The notes beneath the pieces are model-generated. The model was not told the DNA's origin, made no database searches, and saw only the letters and a program-made list of their open reading frames with translations. A DNA stretch of 64,000 nt from DATCLS01 sp036563805 (GTDB lineage: Bacteria > Actinomycetota > Acidimicrobiia > Acidimicrobiales > VFJN01): positions 1-64,000 of the forward strand of contig DATCLS010000026.1 in NCBI GenBank assembly GCA_036563805.1. Reading direction: 5' to 3'. Below are positions 33,116 through 41,153 of this stretch, in pieces. The position numbers were made by a program, and so were the translations under genes. Numbering within the stretch: position 1 is the stretch's first letter; each line of letters starts with the position of its first letter.

Positions 33116-33897
33116 CACACGTACCGCCCGACTCCGCCGTCGATCTCGACGGACGTTCCTGTCGTGTAGCCCGAGCGGGGCGAGAGCAGCAGGGCGATGG
33201 TCGGGGCGACCTCGTCGGCCCGACCCAGGCGCCCCAGCCCGACGCCCCGGTCCGCGGCGATGCGGGCCGCGTACTCCTCGAACGTCGAGCCGTCGTCGAG
33301 CTCCTCCCACCGGCGCCGCCACTGGCCCGAGTCGATGAGCCCGAGCAGGACGCCCGCGACCCGGACCGGGGCCAGCTCACGGGCCAGCGCCCGGGTGAGG
33401 TGGAGCTGCGCCGCCCGGGCCGTCCCGGTGGCGACCAGGTGGGGCTCGGGCTGGCGGGCCAGGACCGCGCCGACGACCACGACCGCGCCCTGCCCGGATG
33501 CGGCCAGCAGGTCGGCCGCCGCCCGCACGGGGTGGAGGACCGAGAACAGCTTGAGGTCCATCTCGTCGCGCCAGTCGTCGTCGGTCAGCGTCGCCACGGT
33601 CCCGACGCGGCTCCGGCCGGCGTTGCACACGAGGCCGTCGAGCCCGCCGAACCGCTCGGCGCCGGCCGTCACCAGGGCGTCGACCGCGGCCCGGTCGGTC
33701 ACGTCCGCCACCCGGGCCAGCAGCCGCCCGGGGTGGCGCTCGGCCAGCGGCGCGGTCGCCGCCGCCAGCCGGGCGCCGTCGCGGGCGCAGGTGACCACGT
33801 TGGCCCCCTCGTCCAGCAGCAGCTCGACGGTGGCCAGGCCGACGCCTGACGATCCCCCGGTGACCAGCACCGTGCGGCCCTGCAGCCCGAGATCCAT
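33115..33897 (-). CDS. SDR-family protein lacking the catalytic Tyr/Lys
   Basis: 260 residues. The cofactor motif VTGGSSGVG (13-21) and CNAGRS (91-96) are intact, and the C-terminus TTGTSVEIDGG is standard. Where SDRs have Tyr-x3-Lys, this protein reads PHLVATGTARAAQ: Tyr and Lys are absent, as is the usual serine (VVVVGAVLA). It may bind NAD(P) without normal catalysis, or use another mechanism. It overlaps SDR 2 and the ThDP gene by one base each. Confidence 0.85.
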   Translation of the reverse strand: MDLGLQGRTVLVTGGSSGVGLATVELLLDEGANVVTCARDGARLAAATAPLAERHPGRLLARVADVTDRAAVDALVTAGAERFGGLDGLVCNAGRSRVGTVATLTDDDWRDEMDLKLFSVLHPVRAAADLLAASGQGAVVVVGAVLARQPEPHLVATGTARAAQLHLTRALARELAPVRVAGVLLGLIDSGQWRRRWEELDDGSTFEEYAARIAADRGVGLGRLGRADEVAPTIALLLSPRSGYTTGTSVEIDGGVGRYV

Positions 33898-34652
33898 CAG
33901 GGCATCACGAAGCCGCCGTCGACCACCAGGCACTGCCCGGTGACGTAGGCGGCGTCGTCCGACAGCAGGAAGCGCACGGCCCCGACCAGGTCGTCCGGGC
34001 GCTGGGGCCGGGAGATGGCCCGGTTGCGGGCGTACAGCTCGTGGCGCTCGGCCGGGATCCGCTCGGACGAGGGCCCCTCTGTCAGGCCGGGGGCGACGGC
34101 GTTGACCGTGATGCCCTCGTCGCCCAGCTCGCGGGCCATGGCCCGGGTGAGCGCCAGCACCGCCCCCTTGGACGCGATGTAGTGGGCGAGGCGCGGCGAG
34201 CCGTAGAAGGCAGCGTCCGAGGCCACGTGGAGGATCCGCCCGGCGCCGTTGGCCCGCAGGGCCGGCAGCAGGTGCTTGGACACCAGCCACGGCCCCCGGG
34301 CGTTCACGGCCATCAGCCGGTCCCACTCCTCGACGGTCAGCTCCTCGAACCGCTTGCCGCCCACGGCGTCGGCCAGGCCGGCGTTGTTGACCAGGCCCCA
34401 CAGTGGACCCAGCTCGCCGAGGCGCTCGGCCAGGCCGGCGACCGACGCCTCGTCGCCCACGTCGGTGGGCACGGCCGTCGCCCGGCCGCCGCCGTCGACG
34501 ATCGCCGCCGCGGCGGCCGCGGCCCGGTCGGGGTCGAGCTCGGCGACGACGACGTGGGCGCCGTCGTCCGCCAGGGCGCGGGCGACCGCCAGCCCGAGCC
34601 CGCGGCCCGCGCCGGTGACGCAGACCAGCCGTCCGTCGAGGCCGCCCGGCAT
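33897..34652 (-). CDS. Short-chain dehydrogenase/reductase
   Basis: 251 residues, classical SDR: TGAGRGLGLA (14-23), Asp for NAD preference in VVAELDPDR, NNAGL, active-site Ser (HVASDAAF) and Tyr-x3-Lys (HYIASKGA), ending QCLVVDGGFVMP. In a Rieske cluster such an enzyme may re-aromatise a cis-dihydrodiol, or act later in the pathway. One-base overlaps on both sides. Confidence 0.92.
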   Translation of the reverse strand: MPGGLDGRLVCVTGAGRGLGLAVARALADDGAHVVVAELDPDRAAAAAAAIVDGGGRATAVPTDVGDEASVAGLAERLGELGPLWGLVNNAGLADAVGGKRFEELTVEEWDRLMAVNARGPWLVSKHLLPALRANGAGRILHVASDAAFYGSPRLAHYIASKGAVLALTRAMARELGDEGITVNAVAPGLTEGPSSERIPAERHELYARNRAISRPQRPDDLVGAVRFLLSDDAAYVTGQCLVVDGGFVMP

Positions 34653-35191
34653 CAGTCGCGGGTGATGCCCGCCACCGGGGACGTCTCGGGGTACCAGGGC
34701 AGCTGCGGCTTCTTGGCGCCGATCATCACGCAGAACAGCGCGTGGCCCGGCCCGGGGTTGCGCAGGGCCCGGGCCACGCCCGGCGGGATGGAGACGGCGT
34801 CGCGGTAGCCCAGCGTGCGGGTGGCCCGGGCCTCGCCGTCGAGCAGCGTGACCTCGATCTGCCCCTCGAGGACGAAGAACACCTCCTCGGCGTCGTCGTG
34901 GACGTGCTCGGGGCCCACGCCGCCGGGGGGCAGGAGCATGTTCGACAGCGTGAAGTTCATGCTCGGGATGATGTTGGCGTCGTCCTCGTGGTCGCCGGTG
35001 GCGCCGGAGCCGATGTAGCGGATCTGCGCACGGGCGAACTCGGGGCCCGCCTTGGTCTGGAACTTGAGCGTCTCCCAGTCCTCCTTGCGGGTCTCGCGGG
35101 AGGCGATGCGGGAGTCGAGCAGCTCCGCCAGCTCGCGGGAGCGGGCGTCGGTGGGGGTCGCTTCTGTCGTCTCGGACGAGGTCTCGGTCAT
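34652..35191 (-). CDS. Cupin-domain protein
   Basis: 179 residues from ATG 35191 (GGAGG upstream). A charged N-terminus is followed by one cupin barrel with HVHDDAEEVFFVLEGQIEV (about 96-114) and the second motif IPPGVARALRNPG. Metal ligands are the two His and one Glu of motif 1. It could be a small dioxygenase, isomerase or sensor; single-domain cupins are too varied to say. It overlaps the hydrolase stop by 4 bases and SDR 2 by one. Confidence 0.85.
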   Translation of the reverse strand: MTETSSETTEATPTDARSRELAELLDSRIASRETRKEDWETLKFQTKAGPEFARAQIRYIGSGATGDHEDDANIIPSMNFTLSNMLLPPGGVGPEHVHDDAEEVFFVLEGQIEVTLLDGEARATRTLGYRDAVSIPPGVARALRNPGPGHALFCVMIGAKKPQLPWYPETSPVAGITRD

Positions 35192-36135
35192 CGTGAACCT
35201 CCGGCGTGGGTGGGCGGATGGGGGATGTCGGGGAGCGAGAGGAACGGGTGGAGCACGGCGTCGAGCGCCTCCGGGCGCTCCTGGTTGACCAGATGGCCGG
35301 CGCCCTCGATCAGGTGGAGCCGGGCGGCGGGCAGCCCGGCGCGCAAGCGCTCGGCGTCGGGCGGACCGGTCACGGTGTCGGCGGTGCCGGCGACGACCAG
35401 GGCCGGCACCGTGACCTCGGCGAGCTCGGCCGTGTGGTCGGTGGCCGCCATCGCCTCGGCCGCCCACCGGTAGCCGGGCAGGCGGACGGCGGCGGCCATC
35501 GTGCCGACGACGGCGTCCCGCAGGGCGGCCGGGGCGGCCGGCGACACCAGGCGGGGGCCGCGCTGGGCGGCGAAGGCGGCGGGACCGAGCCGCGCCAGGT
35601 CGTCCGCCCGCCGGCGCATGGCCGCGGCCCGGGCGGGGTCGACCCCGGACCCGACCGAGCTGGCCACCAGCACGAGCGCGCCGACCAGCGCCGGGTGGCG
35701 GAGGGCGAGGCGGGTGGCGATCACGCCGCCCCAGGAGACGCCGAGGACGGCGGCGGGGGGCGGGGCGTCGTGTCCGCCGCCGTTGGCGGCGGCGCTCGAC
35801 GTGGCGTTCCCGTCGGCGACGGGGGCGTCGGGCGCGTCGGGCCCGGCGGGGCCCCCGGCAGCGCAGGCCCGGAGGACGGCGGCGGCGGCGTCGGCGTAGC
35901 CGTCCATCCCCGGCGCCGCGGGCGGGTCGGCCGAGCGCCCGTAGCCGGGCGCGTCCCAGGCGACGACCCGCCAGCCGGCCGGGGGATGGTCGAGCAGGTG
36001 GGCGAACGAGCCGGCCGCCGAGCCGATCCCGTGGAGGGCGAGGAGCACCGGACCCCGGTCGCCGCTCACGTCCACGGCCACGTCGCCGGCCGGCGTGGGC
36101 ACCACCCGGGTCGGGCGCGGGCGGCCGGCGCTCAT
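35188..36135 (-). CDS. Alpha/beta hydrolase (possible meta-cleavage-product hydrolase)
   Basis: 315 residues. Oxyanion HGIGSAAG, nucleophile elbow GVSWGG (Ser), Asp in GTADTVTG and His in GAGHLVNQERP. An Ala/Gly/Asp/Pro-rich insertion (about 35770-35870) precedes the elbow. Following an extradiol dioxygenase gene, the obvious job is hydrolysis of the C-C bond in the ring-cleavage product, as BphD/MhpC do. This is inference from position. Start ATG 36135 overlaps the previous stop (ATGA). Confidence 0.85.
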   Translation of the reverse strand: MSAGRPRPTRVVPTPAGDVAVDVSGDRGPVLLALHGIGSAAGSFAHLLDHPPAGWRVVAWDAPGYGRSADPPAAPGMDGYADAAAAVLRACAAGGPAGPDAPDAPVADGNATSSAAANGGGHDAPPPAAVLGVSWGGVIATRLALRHPALVGALVLVASSVGSGVDPARAAAMRRRADDLARLGPAAFAAQRGPRLVSPAAPAALRDAVVGTMAAAVRLPGYRWAAEAMAATDHTAELAEVTVPALVVAGTADTVTGPPDAERLRAGLPAARLHLIEGAGHLVNQERPEALDAVLHPFLSLPDIPHPPTHAGGSR

Positions 36136-36974
36136 GCGAAGCTCCACTGGTCGGCGGGGGCCGTGCGGTCGGCGATGGCCCGCAGGACGGCGGCCGCGGT
36201 GACCCCGCTGGTCGTCGGCGTCGTGGGCGACGGCCGGTTGCGCGCCTCGAGGCGGTAGGTGCCGGCCTCGCCGTCGACCTCCACCGTGTGCGTGTTGGCG
36301 GTGGCGGCCGGGTCGGCGAGCAGCCGGACCTCGACGGCGTCCCACGAGCCGCAGGCCAACGCCAGCGTGGCGGCCACGTTGAGGCTGCGGGGGTGGGCGA
36401 CGACCGCGTCGCGGGCGGTGCCGGCGAAGACCTCGACGGGGCCGGGCGGACCGGCGGGTGTGCCGGCACCGGGGGTGCCGCCGGCGGGCGAGCCGGCGGT
36501 CGAAGGGTCGGCGGTCGGCCCGGCGGGCGGGTCGGCCGGCGCCACGCCGAGGGCGGCCGCCGGCTTCACGGTCGTGAGGCGGACCGAGCGGATCGCACCG
36601 GCGCGGGCGGCGGCCCGGATGAGGTCGAGCCCGCCGATGGCGCCGCTCGAGACCAGGATTCGTCCGGGCCCGGCCCGCAGGCGCTCGACCAGCCCGTCGG
36701 CGACCAGCGCCCCGACGGACACGACGAGCAGGTCCTTGCCGGCGGCCACCACCGCCGGGCCCCAGCGGTCCACGGCCTCGGGCCCGGCCGCCTCGACGAC
36801 GAGGTCGGCGGCCGCCACCGCCGCGTCCGGCGCCAGCGGCCGGCCGTCGGGGGTGCAGGCCCCGTCCCGGAGGATGGTCGCGACGTGCCGGGCGCCCGGG
36901 ACGGCGCCCGCGGCGAGGGCGGCGGCGACGGCGCCGCCGATGGCGCCCCGGCCGATGAGCGTGATGGCGGTCAC
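36132..36974 (-). CDS. L-aspartate-dehydrogenase-like NAD(P) oxidoreductase
   Basis: 280 residues from GTG 36974. N-terminal Rossmann motif IGRGAIGGAVA; DLVVEAAGPEAVDRWGP, VSVGALVADG, SSGAIGGLDLIRAA and RSLNVAATLALA match the NadX-type aspartate dehydrogenase family. A Pro/Gly/Ala-rich insertion of about 35 residues (around 36430-36545) interrupts the catalytic domain. Such genes recur in aromatic clusters outside NAD biosynthesis, where their substrate is unsettled. Possibly it acts on an imine/enamine or 2-oxo intermediate. GTGA overlap with the extradiol gene. Confidence 0.8.
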   Translation of the reverse strand: MTAITLIGRGAIGGAVAAALAAGAVPGARHVATILRDGACTPDGRPLAPDAAVAAADLVVEAAGPEAVDRWGPAVVAAGKDLLVVSVGALVADGLVERLRAGPGRILVSSGAIGGLDLIRAAARAGAIRSVRLTTVKPAAALGVAPADPPAGPTADPSTAGSPAGGTPGAGTPAGPPGPVEVFAGTARDAVVAHPRSLNVAATLALACGSWDAVEVRLLADPAATANTHTVEVDGEAGTYRLEARNRPSPTTPTTSGVTAAAVLRAIADRTAPADQWSFA

Positions 36975-38014
36975 GGGGCGGTGCCGGGGCCGGGACGGAG
37001 GTCGGCCGCCAGCCCGGCCGTCGGGCCGGGATCGGCCGCCGGGTCGGGTCGGGTCGCCGACCCGGCGGGCGCCGGGTCGGGATCGGACGCCGGGTCGGGA
37101 TCGGGCCCGGGGTCGGGCCGGCCGGCCATGTGGCGGCGGACGTCCGGCGAGGGCGGGCCGGCGGTGCCCCAGAGGTCGGACAGCTCGGGCACCCGGCGCC
37201 ACACCCGGGGCTGCCACGTGGCCTCGTCGACCTGGGCGACCTCGGCCGTGTACTCGCACACCAGCCCGGCCGGGTCGACGAAGTAGGCGAACGTGTTGTT
37301 CCCCGGCCCGTGGCGCCCCGGCCCCCACGCCGGCGTCGTGCCGTGGTGGCGGAGGCGGCCCTGGGCCCGCATGAACCCGTCGAGCGACCCGACCTCGTAG
37401 GCGACGTGGTTGAGCGACGCCCACTCGCCCTGGTTGAACGCGATCACGTGGTGGTCGGCGTTGGTGCGCAGAAACACCATCTGGTGCTCCGACCAGTCGG
37501 ACACCCGCAGCCCCAGCACGTCGCACCACCAGGCGCAGGCGGCGTCGATCTCGGTGGTGTTGAGCACGACGTGGGCGAGCTTGTGGGGCCGCGACGGCTC
37601 GGCCGGGCGGGGCGGCACGGCCTCGACCTCGGCCGACAGCTCGACCACCCGGCGCTCGGGGTCGCGGAGCCGCAGGCCGTAGCCGCCGCCCGGCCCGGGG
37701 AGCGGGCCGGGGTCGGCGACCAGGGGGACGCCGTGGGCCGCGAGCCGCTCGGCCCAGCGGTCGACGTCGGCCGGCGTGGCCACGGCGAAGGCGATGTGGT
37801 CGATGCCGTTGCCGGCCCCGGGGGCCGCCCGACGCAGCTGCAGCACGTGGTGCTCGGGGCCGGTGGCGCGCAGCGCCGCCACGTCCGTGCGCTCCGCCGT
37901 CTCGGCCAGCTCCTCGAGCCCCCACGGACCGGCGTAGAAGCGGCGGGCCGCGTCGAAATCCTCCACGCGGAGTCCGATGCGGCGCAGGGCGAGAGGTCGC
38001 ACGAACTTCATCAT
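36971..38014 (-). CDS. Type I extradiol ring-cleavage dioxygenase (VOC fold)
   Basis: 347 residues, two VOC modules (about 8-130 and 143-260). Iron ligands of the second module are His148 (KLAHVVLNT), His203 (SLNHVAYEV) and Glu254 (LVCEYTAEV), the 2-His-1-Glu triad of catechol 2,3-dioxygenases. It opens a catechol-type ring next to the diol. The last 80 residues are a low-complexity Asp/Pro/Gly/Ala tail. It is first in the ten-gene operon. ATG ATG at 38014/38011 has no Shine-Dalgarno upstream, so translation may be leaderless. Confidence 0.9.
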   Translation of the reverse strand: MMKFVRPLALRRIGLRVEDFDAARRFYAGPWGLEELAETAERTDVAALRATGPEHHVLQLRRAAPGAGNGIDHIAFAVATPADVDRWAERLAAHGVPLVADPGPLPGPGGGYGLRLRDPERRVVELSAEVEAVPPRPAEPSRPHKLAHVVLNTTEIDAACAWWCDVLGLRVSDWSEHQMVFLRTNADHHVIAFNQGEWASLNHVAYEVGSLDGFMRAQGRLRHHGTTPAWGPGRHGPGNNTFAYFVDPAGLVCEYTAEVAQVDEATWQPRVWRRVPELSDLWGTAGPPSPDVRRHMAGRPDPGPDPDPASDPDPAPAGSATRPDPAADPGPTAGLAADLRPGPGTAP

Positions 38015-38053
38015 TGCAGATCTGGGTATCTCAGTGTCAAGGTAAATCGGCGG
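38015..38053. promoter_or_regulatory. Promoter/operator region of the extradiol operon
   Basis: On the minus strand this short AT-richer stretch reads TTTACCTTGACACTGAGATA and ends about 23 bases before the ATG. TTTA...GACAC..AG resembles the element upstream of the MarR gene, so both may bind the MarR protein. No good -10 was found. Confidence 0.35.
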
Positions 38054-38146
38054 CGCGGTCGCGGACGCGAACGTTCGGCTTTCGGGCGTGCCGGCGGGCG
38101 GGTCGGCGCGGCCCGGGCGGCGGCGTGCGATCCGGGGGCGCGGTGG

Positions 38147-38722
38147 TCAGCGACGCCGGCCGTCCCCGGCGGCGTCCGTCGTCGCGCTCGACCGCAGCGA
38201 CGCCTCGAGCTTGGACAGCAGGCGGGCGAGCGTGTCCCGCTCCTCCTGCGAGAAGTCGACCAGCAGCTCGTGCTCGTGCTCGAGGTGGATCTTCATGACG
38301 TCGTCGATGAGCGCCAGGCCCTCCGGCGTGAGCTCGGCGTACATCACCCGGCGATCGGTCGGCGACGGCACGCGGCGGATGAGACCAGCGGCCTCGAGGC
38401 GGTCGAGACGGAACGTGACCCCACCCGAGCTGAGGAGCGACGACGTGGCCAGCTCGCTCGGCGTCTTGCGGTGCGGTGGGCCGGAGCGCCGCAGGTTGGC
38501 GAGCACGTCGAACCCCGCCGGGGACAGGTCGTACTGCGCCATGAACTTGGTCAGCAGGCTCTGGCGGGCGATCGAGATGCGGGCCAGCCGGCCGAACACC
38601 CCCATCGGCGACGGGTCGAGGTCGGGCCGCTCGTTGCGCCACTGGGCGATGATGCGATCGACCTCGTCCTCGCTCGCGGTGGCGGCCTGGCCGGCTGCCT
38701 GGGCGTCTCCCGTGTTGGCCAC
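38147..38722 (-). CDS. MarR-family transcriptional regulator
   Basis: 191 residues from GTG 38722. The winged-helix core spans about 45-150: LLTKFMAQYDLSPAGFDVLANLRRSG, KTPSELATSSLLSSGGVTFRLDRLE (recognition helix) and GLIRRVPSPTDRRVMYAELTPEG (wing). Long N-terminal extension. MarR proteins repress catabolic genes until an aromatic ligand binds. It lies directly upstream of, and in the same direction as, the extradiol operon, its likely target. Confidence 0.92.
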   Translation of the reverse strand: MANTGDAQAAGQAATASEDEVDRIIAQWRNERPDLDPSPMGVFGRLARISIARQSLLTKFMAQYDLSPAGFDVLANLRRSGPPHRKTPSELATSSLLSSGGVTFRLDRLEAAGLIRRVPSPTDRRVMYAELTPEGLALIDDVMKIHLEHEHELLVDFSQEERDTLARLLSKLEASLRSSATTDAAGDGRRR

Positions 38723-38773
38723 GCCAGGCGACTGTACAGCACTCGCTGACTTAGGTGTCCACTAAACATCTCA
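38723..38773 (-). promoter_or_regulatory. Leaderless-type promoter with operator for the MarR gene
   Basis: On the minus strand TACAGT stands 8 bases before the GTG, a TANNNT -10 expected for a leaderless transcript; no ribosome-binding site is visible. TGGACA lies 19 bases further up. It is embedded in TTTAGTGGACACCTAAG, a near-palindrome (TTAG/CTAA arms) likely bound by MarR. Confidence 0.45.
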
Positions 38774-39120
38774 AGCCCGCGGAATTCGCGCGACCCGTGG
38801 CGGGCGGCCGTCAACGGGCGTCGAGCAGCTCGATCAGGCTGCCGAAGCCCTGGTCGCCGTGGCCTGCGGCGAGGCGCTCGTCCATCAGGTCCTTCACCTC
38901 CCGCATGCGCACGGTGTCGACGCCGAGCTCGACAGGTTCGTCGCCGGCTGAGCCCGACCGGACGTGCTGATCCCCCGCCGTGGCCGCCACCGGTCGTCCG
39001 GCCGGGCACGTTCGGTCTCCCGACCGCTGACCGCGCCGACCACGGCGGCCGGCCCGCCCACACCCTGGCGGGCCCGGCGTGCGATGGCGGGCCCGCCGCC
39101 TCGGAGCTGCGTCGTAGCGG
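38774..39120. other. Non-coding or decayed stretch
   Basis: About 350 bases without an intact gene. Apart from the dehydrogenase-like remnant at 38811-38940, the rest (38941-39120) is GC-rich sequence with repeated GGCGGGCCCG-type words and no recognised signal. Confidence 0.5.
38811..38940 (-). pseudogene. Possible remnant of a 3-hydroxyisobutyrate-dehydrogenase-like gene
   Basis: A minus-strand frame ends at 38811 and reads EPVELGVDTVRMREVKDLMDERLAAGHGDQGFGSLIELLDAR (as two halves: VELGVDTVRMREVKDLMDER and LAAGHGDQGFGSLIELL). This resembles the last 40 residues of beta-hydroxyacid dehydrogenases. Upstream the frame loses protein character and no start is found, suggesting a deletion left only the 3' end. 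Confidence 0.4.
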
Positions 39121-39585
39121 TCAGGGGCGGCGGCGCCGGCGACGGCGGCCGGCCCGGAGGGCGGTGGCGCTGGCCGCCGCCTCGTAGGGCGCCAGCGCGG
39201 CGGTCGTGCGCGACGCCAGCGCCCGGCGCGTGGAGAACCGGAGCATCTCCCGGAGCGTGCGCCGGCCGCCCCATGCCCCGGTGCCGCCGGCCGAGCCGCC
39301 GGCATCGCCCTGCTGCCGGTCCCCACCGGCGGCGGCCACGACCTCGGCCGCCAGCGGGTGCGGCCGGATCTCGAGGTGGCCGGGGATGCCGGCCAGCCGC
39401 CGGAGCGACCGGACGAGCTGGCGCCGGGCGATGTCCGCCCGGACCGCCTCCGTGCGGAGCAGCCCCGCCCAGCCCTCGGTCAGACGCCGGCCGCAGCGCG
39501 GGCAGCGCCCGTCCCGCGCGCCGGCCAGCTCGACCAGCGCGAGCTCGCCCCGACACCGGCGGCAGCGGGCCGCGAAGGGCGTCAT
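39121..39585 (-). CDS. Zinc-ribbon/helical protein, copy 1 of a duplicated module
   Basis: 154 residues from ATG 39585 (GAGG 6 bases upstream). A zinc ribbon at the N-terminus (Cys8, Cys11, Cys28, Cys31; CRRC and CPRCGRR) precedes helices and IPGHLEIRPH (67-76). The C-terminus is Gly-rich then Arg-rich, ending in a run of arginines. It is paralogous to the protein at 50138-50710, which has the same cysteine spacing and PGHLSLRPH at the same position. It follows a DksA/TraR gene; the same pairing recurs at the second locus. Function unknown. Confidence 0.7.
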   Translation of the reverse strand: MTPFAARCRRCRGELALVELAGARDGRCPRCGRRLTEGWAGLLRTEAVRADIARRQLVRSLRRLAGIPGHLEIRPHPLAAEVVAAAGGDRQQGDAGGSAGGTGAWGGRRTLREMLRFSTRRALASRTTAALAPYEAAASATALRAGRRRRRRRP

Positions 39586-39655
39586 CCGTCCCTCACCCGG
39601 CATGCGGCCACCCGGCACGGGAAGCCTCCATCGACGGCCGACTGCGTCCCCATGG

Positions 39656-40027
39656 TCAGAACCCCCGGCTGGGGGCGGGGCAGCCGACGCAGCGTCGGGC
39701 GTGGGGGATGGCGACGAGCCGCTCGACGGCGATCGGTCCCCGGCATCGCTCGCAGGTGCCGTAGTCGCCGGCGTCCATCCGCTGGAGCGCGTGCTCGACG
39801 TCGGCGAGGGCCTTGGCGGCCCGGACGCGCCGCTCCTCCGCCAGCGCCCGCTCCCGGACGCTGTCCATGTCGGGTTGGCCGGTCAGCTCGGCGACGGCGG
39901 CCTCGTGCTCGGCGACCAGGCGCCGCTGCTCGTCCCGCTCGGCGAGCAGCGACGTGCGCAGGGACGCGAGGGTCTCGGCGTCCAGGTGGGGCGCGGCGGG
40001 GCGCGACGAATCGGTACGGGATGCCAT
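39656..40027 (-). CDS. DksA/TraR-family zinc-finger protein, copy 1
   Basis: 123 residues from ATG 40027 (GAGGAGG upstream). A coiled-coil helical region (about 15-88) is followed by ALQRMDAGDYGTCERCRGPI and the rest of a C4 zinc finger (C-x2-C ... C-x2-C) with VERLVAIPHARRC. DksA/TraR proteins insert into the RNA polymerase secondary channel, though many actinobacterial short members are untested. The classical acidic tip is not obvious. Paralogue at 49649-50014. Confidence 0.85.
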   Translation of the reverse strand: MASRTDSSRPAAPHLDAETLASLRTSLLAERDEQRRLVAEHEAAVAELTGQPDMDSVRERALAEERRVRAAKALADVEHALQRMDAGDYGTCERCRGPIAVERLVAIPHARRCVGCPAPSRGF

Positions 40028-40093
40028 CGATCTCCTCCTCGGTGGCGCGCGCGGCCGGCGGCCGGCGCGGCGGACAGGTGCGGTTCGGCCGGG

Positions 40094-40492
40094 TCAGGCC
40101 CGGGCCGGAGGCGCACCGACGAGGAGGGACCTCCAGTCGTCACCGACGTCGCCGATCCGTCGCCGCCGTCGGCCGACCAGCCCGCTGGCCGCCGACCACA
40201 GGGCGGCGAGACAGGCGAGGCCGAGCCCGACGGGCGAGGCCGGCACGGACACCGCCCGTGCCATGTGCTCGGCCATCCGCTCGGCCACGCGGGTGACGTG
40301 CTCGGCCACGCGGGTGATGTGCTCGGCCACGCTCGACCGCACCGCAGTGGTCGAGACGGCGACGACGTCCTCGTCACCCGGCGTCGCCGGGGCGCCGCCC
40401 GTCGGGCCGACGGCGACGCTCGCCGCGCCGAGCGCGAGCAGCGCGCCGATCGCAACCGCGATGAGGACGAGTCGAAGCCGGGTGACGACCAT
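40094..40492 (-). CDS. Small two-helix membrane protein with heptad repeats
   Basis: About 132 residues from ATG 40492 (ATG 40507 is an alternative; neither has a clear ribosome-binding site). TM1 LRLVLIAVAIGALLALGAAS is followed by a repeat AEHITRVAEHVTRVAERMAEHM (here as AEHITRVAEHVTRVAE and RMAEHM), an amphipathic helix encoded by tandem DNA repeats. A second helix VGLGLACLAALWSAASGLV and a basic tail complete it. No family recognised. Confidence 0.5.
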   Translation of the reverse strand: MVVTRLRLVLIAVAIGALLALGAASVAVGPTGGAPATPGDEDVVAVSTTAVRSSVAEHITRVAEHVTRVAERMAEHMARAVSVPASPVGLGLACLAALWSAASGLVGRRRRRIGDVGDDWRSLLVGAPPARA

Positions 40493-40659
40493 GTCCCATC
40501 GGACCATAGCGGCCAGGTCCCGGGTCGGCGCCCTGGTTTCGCCGGCCGGGCATCGGGCCGGCGCCCGACCAGCCGGGGACCGGACGCGCGTCGAACCCCC
40601 TGGCCTCATCCGTGCGGGCCGGGGTTCCGTGCCGGTGGGGGTTCCGTGCAGGCCGCGCC

Positions 40660-41049
40660 CTACACCTGGGCGCCGGTGTGCCGGCGGCGCTCGGTGCGGG
40701 TGTAGGCCAGGGTGGCCCCGAGCATGCCGCCGAACCCCGGGCCGCCCCAGATGCCGGCGAAGGCGCCGATGCCCAGGGCGCCGAGCGGGTCGAAGCCGGC
40801 CAGCAGGCTGATCCCGCCGGCGATGGGGACCAGCACGAGGAAGCCGGCGATGGCGCCCTTGACGCCGGCGACGCCGATGTGCCGCTCGCTCGTCGACGGG
40901 GGAGCGGCCTGGGTGGGGGCGGTGGTGGCGCGCTCGGCACCGTCGGGGCGGCGGGCGCCGGCCGGTGCGTCGGGCCGGTCGCCGGCCGAGCGGTGACGGA
41001 CCTCGGGGGAAGCCGAGGGGGCTTCGTCCGAAATCACGGGTGCATCCAT
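40660..41049 (-). CDS. Small membrane protein with glycine-rich helices
   Basis: 129 residues from ATG 41049 (GAGGT upstream). A hydrophilic Pro/Ala-rich N-terminus of about 60 residues precedes two close hydrophobic segments: AIAGFLVLVPIAGGISLLAG and LGALGIGAFAGIWGGPGFGG, the latter glycine-zipper-like. It diverges from the truncated haemoglobin gene across an inverted repeat, so the two may be co-regulated. Function unknown. Confidence 0.65.
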   Translation of the reverse strand: MDAPVISDEAPSASPEVRHRSAGDRPDAPAGARRPDGAERATTAPTQAAPPSTSERHIGVAGVKGAIAGFLVLVPIAGGISLLAGFDPLGALGIGAFAGIWGGPGFGGMLGATLAYTRTERRRHTGAQV

Positions 41050-41100
41050 CGCGACCTCGATTCGCTCACGGTTGGCTCCGGGTCCGACGGTAGCGTGTTC

Positions 41101-41118
41101 TTCTAGTAAACAGTAGAA
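41101..41118. promoter_or_regulatory. Operator-like inverted repeat between membrane gene and haemoglobin
   Basis: TTCTA-GTAAACAG-TAGAA: perfect 5-base arms, 8-base centre, in the only AT-rich part of a 104-base divergent region. A direct repeat CCGATGG-TGT-CCGATGG follows at about 41125-41141. Confidence 0.5.
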
Positions 41119-41153
41119 AAACATCCGATGGTGTCCGATGGCGAGGAGCGGCT

